In this document: one piece after another, positions 10,001 to 17,457 of the stretch
How the letters are laid out: every line of letters starts with the position of its first letter
Position numbering within the stretch: position 1 is the stretch's first letter
Virus record (IMG/VR): IMGVR_UViG_3300008259_000078
Span: 1-35,013 of that record
Direction: 5' to 3' (one strand)
Source: a virus
DNA length: 35,013 nucleotides
The notes under the pieces: generated by a model
The model's input: the letters and a program-made list of their open reading frames with translations, nothing else
Told to the model about the DNA's origin: nothing
The model's database searches: none
Position numbers and translations under genes: made by a program

Positions 10001-10245
10001 CGGCGACCGGTCAGTTCACTTACGAGACCGACACCCAGAGTCTGCTACGATATACCGGTACCGCCTGGCGCAAACTAGGACCAGTATTCTTCGGGTTGAA
10101 AGTCAACGAAAACGGCGACTTGGTAGCAGATGTAGGCGCAGATACTGCGACTTATTCGACTAGCGACTACCAAGACTACGCTATACTTCCCGATGAAGTC
10201 GATGTACAAGTAAACTCAGCAGGCCAACTCCTGCTGATCTCATAG
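7096..10245 (+). CDS. Large modular tail fibre (1049 aa) with CBM5/12-like tandem repeats
   Basis: GTG start with GGAGG (7083-7087) inside the previous gene. Residues about 8-310 are six tandem modules of about 48 residues with the pattern G-x-[WY/F]-x(3)-T-x-Y-x-x-x-D-x-V-x-x-G-x-x-[YF]-x-A, ending W-x-x-[FI]-x-x-G. This is like the small W/Y-rich chitin-binding (CBM5/12-like) fold; one copy heads each RCC1 protein downstream. Then come two long repeats (about 372-530 and 552-715) containing DFIAY-N-NGND...GYIDMGIT, DGYIFM-AP and RNAIVFAAGG, each followed by TVAGG-[VI]-G-[VL]-TGNLNV. The C-terminal third includes a beta domain (about 750-840), KGDLIVASAADTSVRLPVG and LRYTGTAWRKLGP. A side or central tail fibre is likely. 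Codons become more C-ending through this gene. Confidence 0.88.
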   Translation: MAQIIDLGKLRFDFVGDYSSSTQYERNDVVKYGGNVYAYINQVSTTGTLPTTTSHWALMVEGINFRGAFDPLVQYIVGDVVAYGGAAFICVANTTANTLPTVTANWEKFIDGIQFEGAYSNSTSYQKNDVVTYGARTFIAKQTTAGNLPTDTNNWELFSDGQSFAGEWSSSTEYQKNDIVLFGSVAYIALRDTVGDSPDTSASDWQVFFEGLRLRGAWTTGTVYYARDLVSRGAYLYVATSKHTAAATFAADLATKWSVITSGFRWRGAWGPGVSYFRGDVVTDGNSSYIANSDFNSGVTTILDDADWTVIAQGADYLPAQVSNADKLLTTNGTDPAWTADIDINSAKLDTEIIVGGANAQTFHDNLTQPVVTVVRNFANDYAQISFKNTGNGTASSTDFIAYTNNGNDDEGFIDMGITSANFADTEFGITGNHDGYIFMQAPAGSTGNGDLVLATGDGGVRNAIVFAAGGFSTGTEQMTIIPDDRVHIEIDTESTSYTTGALTVAGGVGVTGNLNVNGDVLINGDISLTGLEFLAVGNGAAVFADTLTNPATVFTIDADDNYAQVAFKNLGSGVNVSTDFIAYANNGNDNAGYIDMGITGATFADPSFTITGINDGYIFMEAPVGTTGRGDLVLATSNNGTRNAIVFAAGGLASDDTQMVIIPNQSVHIEIDTESSTSANGALTVAGGIGLTGNLNVGGNVGIVGNVDIQGQISIAGGGTTFDTANLAVVDPMIYVAQNNPDDVVDFAFVGEEAVDLSSALVATITTRALTSDEATITTAADHDFQIGDYVVIAGVTGTSAAVFNGTHRIIATPTSTTFRFAKVNANVTSAATGGTATVSARAQYAGIARDATDKKFKLFDGVDTKPANTVNFGQATYSTLVLGTVEAQTDVTVNGSPVITKSVLDAKGDLIVASAADTSVRLPVGANTTFVQADSSTATGLKYTSLATDKVLGAITLGTSSARPSAPATGQFTYETDTQSLLRYTGTAWRKLGPVFFGLKVNENGDLVADVGADTATYSTSDYQDYAILPDEVDVQVNSAGQLLLIS

Positions 10246-10258
10246 GAAAAGGATAACG

Positions 10259-12226
10259 ATGACAACGATCAACCTAGGCAAAGTTCGCCTCAACTGGCGC
10301 GGAACGTGGTCTAACTCTACGGCCTATGACGTAAACGATAGCGTCTACTACGATGGCAGCTCTTACGTCTGTGTAACCGCGAACACCAACCAGACACCAA
10401 TCTCCAGCGGCACAGTAAACGCAAACTGGAACGTGGTAGCGCAGGGCTCCACCTCTGTAACAACTACCCGTGGTGACATCGTCTTCCGCGGCGCGTCTGG
10501 CCTAGAGAGACTTCCAGCCGGCGCCGACAACACCGTGCTAACTTCACGCGGCCCAGGACGCGACCCAGTGTGGACAGACAAGCCTGGACGATACTTCCAG
10601 AGCGCCTACACAGGCACCTCAATCTTGCTGGACCCGGCCGTCTACCCAAGCAGCCAGGACCTAGACCGCTACTGCGGCGTGCACATGAACAACCGCGGCG
10701 CAAACCCAGGTGACGGTCCGACCTACGTGATCTCCCCAGACCGCAAGAGCATCAAGGCTTTCGGCTACAACTGGCAGGGCATCCTCGGCTACAACCACAT
10801 GTCCGACAACTACTCTGCCTCCACCTACCCGGGCGCACGCCAGAGCACGCCTCAGTACTGTCAGTTCGTCAACACCGCCTCCACTAACGGCAGCTACCTA
10901 GACGACGACGAGTTCTTCGACTACGTCCGACGCGGCGGCTACCAGGCTTTCGCGGTCACCACTAAGGGCAAGCTGTTCGCGACCGGCTACAACAACTACG
11001 GTCAGCTAGGCACCACGGACACGACCAACCGCTACATCTTTACCCAGATTCAGTTCTTCGGTCCGGGCACCGGCAAGACCGTGCGCGACATACGCGTCAT
11101 GCGACGTTTCTCCGGCTCAGACGGCTCCACCAGCTCCAACTTCGTACTCACGCAAGAGGGTGAGCTGTACGGCACCGGCTACAACGCACAGGGACAGCTC
11201 GGACAGGGCGACACCACCAACCGCTCCAACTGGACGCGCATCGGTGCGTCTACGCTGAACGGCGGCGGCGCGGTCGTGCTCGGCTTTGGCTGGTCGCAGG
11301 AGGCAAACGGCCCGGCGTACAACAACGACGTCATTGCCTGGAACTCCAACTACCAGGTGTGGGGCTGGGGCAGAAACTACTCCTACGGACTCGGACTAAA
11401 CGATTCAAGCACACAGCAGAACTCTCCGGTGCGCATGTCTGCCTTCGAGACGCTCGCCAACATCAACTCCACGAGCGGCATCCTTCCCAAGCAGGTGCTG
11501 CAGCCACGCAGCGACACCGCTACCGTCGGTTCACGCCAGACGACCATGATTCTGACCACGGCCGGACAGCTGTACTCCACCGGTCGCTCTAACCAGGGAC
11601 AGCTTGGCATCGGCGGCGCCGACTCACAGGACTCACAAATCTACCAGCTCGTCACTCGGCCGGTCGGCAAGGTGTGGGAACAGTGCTGGGCAGAGGGTGG
11701 CGTCAACAGCTCGTATTACGCGCTGACGACCGACAAGCTGCTGTACTCCTGGGGCTACAACGGCTACGGACAGCTCGGCTTTTCAGACACCACCAACCGC
11801 CAGACTCCGACACTCATCACCGCCATGCCGACAAATTTCCAGGGCAACATCACCGGAGTGTGGGTCATCGGAGACACCGGCTACGTCACAGTGTACGTGC
11901 GCGCCCTGATCGCCGGCAAGCAGCGCTGGTGCTCGTTCGGCTACTCAAACTACGGCTCGATCATGCACTCAGACCGCTACATCCCAGACATGTGGAACAC
12001 CACGAACTACGCCAGAGAGATCACCGGCTTCATGCCTAACCAGGGAGAGGACATCCTCGACATCAAGGCGTGGAACTCCAGCTCCAACTCCGCCGGCATG
12101 ATCATGATGGGCGACGGTCGTCTGTTCTGGTTCGGCTACCGCGACGGCAACCTGCACGACGGCACCACCGACGGCAGCAACTACACCAACTACAACTACT
12201 ACCCAATGCAGGTCAGCCTCCTGTAG
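10259..12226 (+). CDS. RCC1-repeat beta-propeller tail protein (655 aa)
   Basis: Virion protein by context. Residues 1-65 are one W-R-G-x-W...D-x-V-x-Y-x-G-x-x-Y-V-C module like those repeated in the preceding gene and heading the 12576 protein. From about residue 150 there are seven to eight RCC1-type repeats, seen as GYNNYGQLGTTDTTNRY, GYNAQGQLGQGDTTNR, GRSNQGQLGIGGADSQ and GYNGYGQLGFSDTTNR. This signature (G-x-N-x-x-G-Q-L-G) forms a seven-bladed propeller in RCC1 and BLIP-II-like proteins. In phages such propellers are presumed adhesins or protein-binding platforms; a nucleotide-exchange role is not expected. AAAGGA lies seven bases before the ATG. The gene is strikingly rich in C-ending codons. 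Confidence 0.88.
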   Translation: MTTINLGKVRLNWRGTWSNSTAYDVNDSVYYDGSSYVCVTANTNQTPISSGTVNANWNVVAQGSTSVTTTRGDIVFRGASGLERLPAGADNTVLTSRGPGRDPVWTDKPGRYFQSAYTGTSILLDPAVYPSSQDLDRYCGVHMNNRGANPGDGPTYVISPDRKSIKAFGYNWQGILGYNHMSDNYSASTYPGARQSTPQYCQFVNTASTNGSYLDDDEFFDYVRRGGYQAFAVTTKGKLFATGYNNYGQLGTTDTTNRYIFTQIQFFGPGTGKTVRDIRVMRRFSGSDGSTSSNFVLTQEGELYGTGYNAQGQLGQGDTTNRSNWTRIGASTLNGGGAVVLGFGWSQEANGPAYNNDVIAWNSNYQVWGWGRNYSYGLGLNDSSTQQNSPVRMSAFETLANINSTSGILPKQVLQPRSDTATVGSRQTTMILTTAGQLYSTGRSNQGQLGIGGADSQDSQIYQLVTRPVGKVWEQCWAEGGVNSSYYALTTDKLLYSWGYNGYGQLGFSDTTNRQTPTLITAMPTNFQGNITGVWVIGDTGYVTVYVRALIAGKQRWCSFGYSNYGSIMHSDRYIPDMWNTTNYAREITGFMPNQGEDILDIKAWNSSSNSAGMIMMGDGRLFWFGYRDGNLHDGTTDGSNYTNYNYYPMQVSLL

Positions 12227-12256
12227 GAGCGCTGCACCACGGACGAGAGGACAAAC

Positions 12257-12538
12257 ATGGCCGAAGAACAATACACGCATCCACTGTACTGCTACGCAAT
12301 GCTGCTTGACGCGCAATACGTGCAGCAAGGCGCTTGGGAGGGCGGACCCGTCGAGACTGTCGGCTTTTTTGACGGTAGACTGTTTTTACGCTTTCCAAAC
12401 GAGGCGGCCGCGAACGCAGTCACAGCCAGTGAAGAGCAGGACTTCAGACTGGCGACAGCAGAAGAAATTACTGCAGCCGGGCTAGACGGCCTAGCTGCCT
12501 ATCCACTGCCTCTGCCGGGCAGCACCCCAGCAGAGTAG
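12257..12538 (+). CDS. Hypothetical protein between RCC1 genes, 93 aa
   Basis: Begins MAEEQYTHPLYCYAMLLDAQYV, continues with FFDGRLFLRFPNEAAANAV and ends in a Pro-rich tail, LPGSTPAE. GAGAGGA stands six bases before the ATG. It lies between two paralogous RCC1 fibre genes. I recognise no family; a small assembly or capping protein of the fibres is possible. Confidence 0.65.
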   Translation: MAEEQYTHPLYCYAMLLDAQYVQQGAWEGGPVETVGFFDGRLFLRFPNEAAANAVTASEEQDFRLATAEEITAAGLDGLAAYPLPLPGSTPAE

Positions 12539-12575
12539 TCAAGTACCACTAGTAGAAACAGAGGAAGCTAAGAAC

Positions 12576-15419
12576 ATGGCAACTGTTAGCCTGAACAAGA
12601 TCAAGTTTAACTGGCGTGGAGAGTGGTCTAGCACCGCCTCATATCAAGTCAACGACGCGGTTAGCTACAAGGGCGCGAGCTTTGTCTGCACTGTCGACAC
12701 ACCTCTGGCTACTCGGACAGTACGCCAAGATCCAAACAACCTCGAACTGCGAGTTGTAGACACTCTAGACACTGTAAGTGTCAACTCATTCGGGCAGCCA
12801 GTAGGTCAGACAGCCGCACAGCGTCGCTTGGCACCACTTCTACCAGATGGACTAGACCCACAAACTTTTGCAGTTACGTACAACGGAAGCGCCTACGTGT
12901 TTTCCGGAGTCTCGGGCACCAACCCAACACTCAAGCTTACGGCGGGCGAGACCTATCGCTTTGACTGTTCTGCTCTGCCGACCACCGCGTCATTTGCCCT
13001 TCGCACGGCGGCAGGCGTTACGACTAACAACCCAATCGGGGCGCTCTTCAACAAACCAGTAGAGGGCGTAGACAGCACAACCACCGGTCCTCAGGGTACT
13101 CCGTACTCGACTACCATCACCTATCGTGTGCCGACGTCACCGTCGATGACCAGCATAGTGTACCAGTCAGCAGACAGCTCAGGCGCGGTCGGCACCATCG
13201 AAATAGTGCATCCGGCCGACATGACAGCGGTAAACTCAGACTACTGGAAGAAGCTCAGCGGCTTCGGCGACGAGCAAGTGCTTACACACCAGGGAGACAT
13301 CTTTGTAGAGGGCGACGCAAACGCGCCGCACAACCTACCACCGACACAGCCGAACTACATCCTGGAGGGCGGAAGCGCCTGGCCGAGCGGCACGGTGTTT
13401 CAGGTAGTCAGCCCGACGACGGGCGCGTCTGGACCGTACACAATCATTGCACGAACTTCTAAGACAGGTCGCAGCGGCACCATCAGCGGCAACAACCCGA
13501 CGCTACGGTTGGCCAAGGGAAACACCTACTACTTCGACGTACGTCAGGTCATCTCTGCCCACCCTCTTGCACTGCGTACCTCTTCTGGCTCGACGAGCGC
13601 CCTTACTGGCACGACGAACAACGACGCCTCGGCCGGCATACACCAGTCGACCACGACCGGCACAATGATTACTTACACAATTCCGTCTAATGCACCGGAC
13701 ACGCTGGTCTACCAGTGCGTTGTGCACTCCGGCATGGTCGGCACCATTCAGACCACCGGCTCAGACACGGACCTGGTCTACAGGCAGCAGGCTGGACGTC
13801 CTTACGCAAATATTTCGGCGTCTAACTGGACTGCGTCAGGAGAGATTTCACCGACCGGAAACGCCAGACCGACTCAAGTCGAGCAGACCTTCTGCGTGAC
13901 CGACATAAACATGCGCGGCACCACGTCCGGCTTCAAGGCCGCACAGCACTGGATTCTGCCGGGCCGCAAGGGACTGAAGGCCTCCGGCTATCAGGCCAAC
14001 CACCCTCTTGGCTTCAACCACCTGTCTGACGAGTATAGCACCACCACCTACCCGGGACAGCGCTTCGCACAGCCGCAGTACTGCCAGATGGACCAGTGGC
14101 TCGAGGCCGACGAGTACATCTCCTACGTCAACGGCAACAACGGCGGGGCCTACTTCGTCACGACGAAGGGCAACGTCTACTTCACCGGCTACAACGGCTA
14201 CGGTCAGTTCGGCTTCGGCGACACAATACGCCGCACAATCTTTATCAAGCAGAAGTTCTTCGGCCCGGGCACCGGCCGCACCGCACGCGACGTGCAGATG
14301 AACGGCTCCTTCACCAGCTCCGACGGCAACGTGAACACGATTCTCGTGCAGACGGTCGAGGGCGAGCTCTGGGGAGCCGGCCACAACGGCCACGGCGTCC
14401 TCGGACAGGGCGACACCACCAACCGTCCGTTCTTCGTGCGCATCGGCGCGGCGACCTTCAACGCGGGCGGAGCGACACTGCTCGGCTTCAAGTACTCCCG
14501 TCAGTCCGGCCAGGACGGCAACGTCATCGCCTGGGACTCACTCAAGCGCGTCTGGGGCTGGGGCCAGAACGGTACCTTCACTCTCGGCATCGGCAACCAG
14601 ACACAGCAGAACGCGCCAGTTCGTCTGAATCAGCTGGAGTCGCTGTACAGCGGCACCCTCGACGTACTAGACGTAGCCATGAACTTCTACTCCGGCCGCT
14701 GCGTGTGCGCAATTCTCATGAGCAACGGAATCATCTACACCACTGGTCAGTCCGACCAAGGCCAGCTGGGCATCGGCGGCGCCGACTCACAGCAGTCTAC
14801 AGTCTGGACGCAGATCACCATGCCGGCGGGCAAGACGTTCCGCAGGCTGACAAACTACGGCGCCGGCACCGGCACCTTCTACGGAATCACGACCGACAAC
14901 TTCTTGTACGCCTGGGGCTACAACGGCTACCGACAGATCGGCGACGCGACGACCGCAAATCGTCAAGTAGCGACTCTTTGCAGTGCGCTGCCGACAGACT
15001 TCCAGGGCAACATCCAGCAGCTGTACGGCGAGGGCAACGGCGGCGGCTACGTCACAGTGTGGGCGCGCGCGACCATCAACGGCCGCACCCGCTGGTGCTC
15101 TTGGGGATACAACAGCGGCGGCACCACCATGCACTCTGACACCTACGTCCCAGACAGGTGGTTCACCGGTGCAGACCCTAGAGAGATCACGCAGTTCCTG
15201 CCAAACCAGGGACAGAGAATCGTCGACATCTACTACCAGTGGTACAGCACCACCGCGCAGGGCTGGTACCTGCTGCAGGACGACGGACAGATGTTCTTCG
15301 TCGGGTACACGGACAACTACCTCCGCGACGCGTCGATCGGCACGGCCAACTACAGCGCCGGCTCTGGCTACACGTTCAACTACCCTAGAATGGTCACCAA
15401 CAGCAGGGTGTTTGGATAG
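12576..15419 (+). CDS. RCC1-repeat tail protein with two cupredoxin-like domains (947 aa)
   Basis: Parts in order: an N-terminal W-R-G-x-W module (residues 8-45); cupredoxin-like domain A (about 90-215); a linker; cupredoxin-like domain B (about 310-398); and from about 440 a propeller of seven to eight RCC1 repeats closely related to the upstream RCC1 protein. Domain B has all four type-1 copper ligands: His329 in SAHPLAL, then Cys381, His384 and Met387 in YQCVVHSGMVG, with the C-x2-H-x2-M spacing of amicyanin. Domain A has Ser, Ser, Ser and Ala at these places (YQSADSSGAVG). The type-1 site is known from plastocyanin/amicyanin; that it binds copper here is inference. AGAGGAAG precedes the ATG. 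An intrinsic terminator follows directly, making this the last gene of the fibre operon. Confidence 0.88.
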   Translation: MATVSLNKIKFNWRGEWSSTASYQVNDAVSYKGASFVCTVDTPLATRTVRQDPNNLELRVVDTLDTVSVNSFGQPVGQTAAQRRLAPLLPDGLDPQTFAVTYNGSAYVFSGVSGTNPTLKLTAGETYRFDCSALPTTASFALRTAAGVTTNNPIGALFNKPVEGVDSTTTGPQGTPYSTTITYRVPTSPSMTSIVYQSADSSGAVGTIEIVHPADMTAVNSDYWKKLSGFGDEQVLTHQGDIFVEGDANAPHNLPPTQPNYILEGGSAWPSGTVFQVVSPTTGASGPYTIIARTSKTGRSGTISGNNPTLRLAKGNTYYFDVRQVISAHPLALRTSSGSTSALTGTTNNDASAGIHQSTTTGTMITYTIPSNAPDTLVYQCVVHSGMVGTIQTTGSDTDLVYRQQAGRPYANISASNWTASGEISPTGNARPTQVEQTFCVTDINMRGTTSGFKAAQHWILPGRKGLKASGYQANHPLGFNHLSDEYSTTTYPGQRFAQPQYCQMDQWLEADEYISYVNGNNGGAYFVTTKGNVYFTGYNGYGQFGFGDTIRRTIFIKQKFFGPGTGRTARDVQMNGSFTSSDGNVNTILVQTVEGELWGAGHNGHGVLGQGDTTNRPFFVRIGAATFNAGGATLLGFKYSRQSGQDGNVIAWDSLKRVWGWGQNGTFTLGIGNQTQQNAPVRLNQLESLYSGTLDVLDVAMNFYSGRCVCAILMSNGIIYTTGQSDQGQLGIGGADSQQSTVWTQITMPAGKTFRRLTNYGAGTGTFYGITTDNFLYAWGYNGYRQIGDATTANRQVATLCSALPTDFQGNIQQLYGEGNGGGYVTVWARATINGRTRWCSWGYNSGGTTMHSDTYVPDRWFTGADPREITQFLPNQGQRIVDIYYQWYSTTAQGWYLLQDDGQMFFVGYTDNYLRDASIGTANYSAGSGYTFNYPRMVTNSRVFG

Positions 15420-15435
15420 TAAGTTCTACTCAAAA

Positions 15436-15465
15436 ACCCGCGGGCTTACGGCTCGCGGGTTTTTT
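15436..15465 (+). terminator. Rho-independent terminator of the fibre operon
   Basis: The stem pairs 15436-15445 (ACCCGCGGGC) with 15451-15460 (GCTCGCGGGT), ten pairs including one G-U, around a five-base loop TTACG. It is followed by a T-run at 15461-15465. It starts 17 bases after the stop of the RCC1/cupredoxin gene, the standard place for an operon-ending intrinsic terminator, and separates the fibre operon from the glycosyltransferase gene. Confidence 0.93.
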
Positions 15466-15489
15466 ACTTTTTAGTGTAGGATACACAAC

Positions 15490-16560
15490 ATGGACGTAAA
15501 AGTAGGCTTTTATACTATAGCCTTAAACGAAAAGCAGTTTGTAGAGCGCTGGTACGAGTCGTGTAAAGACGGAGACTACCTACTAATTGCCGACACCGGC
15601 TCTACTGATGGAACAGTCGAACTTGCGCAGAGTTTAGGCATACACGTAGTCTCAGTAAAAGTGTCGCCCTGGCGCTTTGAGATCGCTCGCAACGCTTCGC
15701 TGGCGGCACTGCCGCTAGACCTAGACTACTGCGTGGCGCTCGACATGGACGAGGTAGTGCTACCGGGCTGGAGAGAAAACCTACAAAAGGCAAAGGAACA
15801 GGGCTGGACTAGACCGCGCTACAAGTACACTTGGAGCTGGGAGTCTGAGGGCGTGCCAGGCCTGCAGTACGGCGGAGACAAGATTCACACCAGAAAAAAT
15901 TATAGGTGGAAGCACCCAGTGCACGAGGTGCTACTTCCGTACCCGGCGCAGTACGAGGTGCAAGGCTGGACTGACAGTCTAGAGATTCACCACTATCCAG
16001 ACTCTAGCAAGTCTAGGTCACAGTACATGCCGCTACTGCACATGGCAGTACAAGAAGACCTGCACGACGATAGAAACGCTTTTTACTACGCCAGAGAGCT
16101 CTACTACCACAGACAGTACGAAGAGGCTATAGTGCAATTCAAGCGGCACCTAGCATTGCCAACTGCCACTTGGGCGCCAGAGCGCGCCGCTTCTTACCGC
16201 TTTTTGAGCAAGTGTGACCCGGTGAATAAAGAGCAGTGGCTCACCGAAGCTATAAAGACAGCGCCCGGGTCTAGAGAACCGTACGTAGACCTCGCGCAGC
16301 ACTATTACGAGATAGCTGCTTGGCAGCAGTGTCTGGCCGTGGCAGAGAGCGCTCTACAAATAACTGAAAAGCCACTAGAGTACTTGTGCGAAGCAGAGGC
16401 GTGGGGTTGGAAGCCGTACGACTTGGCCGCGATCGCAGCACACCGATTGAATATACACATTAAGGCACTCGAGTACGGTAGAACAGCTTGTGCGCTGGAG
16501 CCCAGCGACGAAAGACTTGCTAAGAACTTGGCTTTTTACGAGGCGGCTTTGCTCGCTTAG
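15490..16560 (+). CDS. Family 2-like glycosyltransferase with C-terminal TPR-like region
   Basis: 356 residues. The N-terminal GT-A domain shows TIALNEKQFVERW, IADTGSTDGT (Asp35, Asp40, nucleotide-sugar binding), FEIARNASL (63-71) and the metal-binding D-x-D as LDMDE (Asp85, Asp87). The C-terminal half, from about residue 180, is helical with paired aromatic/Ala patterns typical of TPR repeats. Cytosolic, with no signal peptide. Acceptor unknown: fibre proteins, host glycan or another phage component are possible. It sits alone on the plus strand after the terminator. A TAGGAT box (15477-15482) seven bases before the ATG could be either a ribosome-binding site (AGGA) or a leaderless-type -10 box. 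Its end overlaps the convergent WhiB gene by 41 bases. Confidence 0.85.
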   Translation: MDVKVGFYTIALNEKQFVERWYESCKDGDYLLIADTGSTDGTVELAQSLGIHVVSVKVSPWRFEIARNASLAALPLDLDYCVALDMDEVVLPGWRENLQKAKEQGWTRPRYKYTWSWESEGVPGLQYGGDKIHTRKNYRWKHPVHEVLLPYPAQYEVQGWTDSLEIHHYPDSSKSRSQYMPLLHMAVQEDLHDDRNAFYYARELYYHRQYEEAIVQFKRHLALPTATWAPERAASYRFLSKCDPVNKEQWLTEAIKTAPGSREPYVDLAQHYYEIAAWQQCLAVAESALQITEKPLEYLCEAEAWGWKPYDLAAIAAHRLNIHIKALEYGRTACALEPSDERLAKNLAFYEAALLA

Positions 16561-17059
16561 CTCTGTTTTTTCTTCTTGCTTTTGCTCTTTCGGCTTTTTC
16601 AAGTCTAGACTGTCTGTCTAGATGGTAAGCTTCTACGGCGTTTGCACTAGTCCTGCTCTTCCAGCTAAAATTACAAGACTTGCACGTTACTATTTTTGCA
16701 GTTGTCCATCTTCCGCCGCCGGACAGCTGTATCACTCCAGTAAACAAATTTACCGGCCTAGCCGAGCACAACGGGCAGTTTGGAAAACGTCTTCTTCTAG
16801 TCTCTTCGCCAGTGTAGCCGACTGAAAGCGCTCTTCTTATCTCTACTTCGTCTTTTCCTCCCCACACTCCCCATATTTGTTTATGCTCTAGTGCCCACTT
16901 TAGGCACTGCGCTCGCACTGGACAGGAAAAGCAGAGGTTTTTAGCCGCGTATTTTTTATTGAATTCTTTTGAGAAAAAATAGTCAATCATTGTCTTATTT
17001 TCTGGCCTGGCGCAGGCTGCTTGTCTCTGCCACTCTAGTTCATCGGCTGGTCTACTCAT
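16520..17059 (-). CDS. WhiB-family regulator fused to a zinc ribbon (179 aa)
   Basis: Iron-sulfur transcription regulator of the actinobacterial WhiB type. Cluster ligands are Cys16, Cys43, Cys46 and Cys52 (C-x2-C-x5-C), followed by the family's GVWGG turn (64-68) and a basic segment. Unusually, the protein continues with a zinc ribbon (CPLC, Cys95/98, and CKSC, Cys126/129) and a Lys/Arg-rich tail, whereas typical WhiB proteins are about 80-130 residues. WhiB proteins bind the principal sigma factor region 4, so this one probably redirects host transcription. There is no good Shine-Dalgarno before the ATG; a TATCCT box is close upstream. It is the last minus-strand gene, convergent with the glycosyltransferase. 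Confidence 0.9.
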   Translation of the reverse strand: MSRPADELEWQRQAACARPENKTMIDYFFSKEFNKKYAAKNLCFSCPVRAQCLKWALEHKQIWGVWGGKDEVEIRRALSVGYTGEETRRRRFPNCPLCSARPVNLFTGVIQLSGGGRWTTAKIVTCKSCNFSWKSRTSANAVEAYHLDRQSRLEKAERAKARRKNRAKRAKPPRKKPSS

Positions 17060-17077
17060 TGTAGGATAATTGAACCA

Positions 17078-17094
17078 CGGAAGTAAGTCTTCCG
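17078..17094. repeat. Short hairpin between the 112-aa gene and the WhiB-zinc-ribbon gene
   Basis: CGGAAG and CTTCCG form a perfect six-base inverted repeat around TAAGT. It lies between the stop of the 17119-17457 gene and the start of the WhiB gene on the minus strand. There is no following T-run on either strand, so it is not a standard terminator; an operator or RNA-processing site is possible. Confidence 0.4.
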
Positions 17095-17118
17095 GCGTGT
17101 CATAGACGCTGGCCTAGC

Positions 17119-17457
17119 CTACATAACCTCTATCCAAGTTACCGCTTGCACGGCGTCTACGGTGTCGCCCAGCCTGGTCTCTCCGTTTTCATCGCACACA
17201 GTGCGCAGGTCGTCGCCGTCCACTGTACCCGCGTAGCCCAGCACCACTACGGCGCCGCTTTGCAGTCTGTACCCCTCGCCTAGGCCGGTAGCCACTCCAT
17301 CTCGCTGGAGAGACGACGCGAGTGCACGCTGGACCACCTCATTCTCCATGTCTACATGTTCGTCGGTGCAGTACACGAGCGCACCGTGGACAGCCGCGAT
17401 GTAACCGTGGCCGTCCCACTCCCCCCACAGCTGCTCTCCGGGGCGCCTATCCTTCAT
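17119..17457 (-). CDS. Hypothetical protein, 112 aa
   Basis: Acidic soluble protein beginning MKDRRPGEQLWGEWDGHGYIA, with VVQRALASSLQRDGV and YRLQSGAVVVLGYAGTVDGDDL, ending WIEVM. AAAGGGG stands eight bases before the ATG, a good ribosome-binding site. No recognisable domain, signal peptide or membrane segment. It lies between a small zinc-binding protein and a WhiB regulator, after the longest intergenic gap of the window. Confidence 0.68.
   Translation of the reverse strand: MKDRRPGEQLWGEWDGHGYIAAVHGALVYCTDEHVDMENEVVQRALASSLQRDGVATGLGEGYRLQSGAVVVLGYAGTVDGDDLRTVCDENGETRLGDTVDAVQAVTWIEVM

Noticed and set aside
10259-12226. RCC1 repeats as evidence of eukaryotic DNA
   Set aside because: RCC1-type propellers are common in bacterial and phage proteins, and gene packing, ribosome-binding sites and neighbours are all phage-like.
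13848-14393. 181-codon minus-strand frame inside the RCC1 gene
   Set aside because: Ala/Val-rich shadow of the C-ending codons on the coding strand; nothing supports a gene.
14096-15139. Long alternative plus-strand frame inside the 947-residue RCC1 gene
   Set aside because: Arg/His-rich translation typical of an out-of-frame reading of a GC-rich gene with C-ending codons; no start signal, and the true frame has clear RCC1 repeats.
17060-17118. Possible tRNA-like fragment (hairpin followed by GGTTCAA on the minus strand)
   Set aside because: The stem has six pairs with a five-base loop, the T-arm does not pair and no acceptor stem exists.
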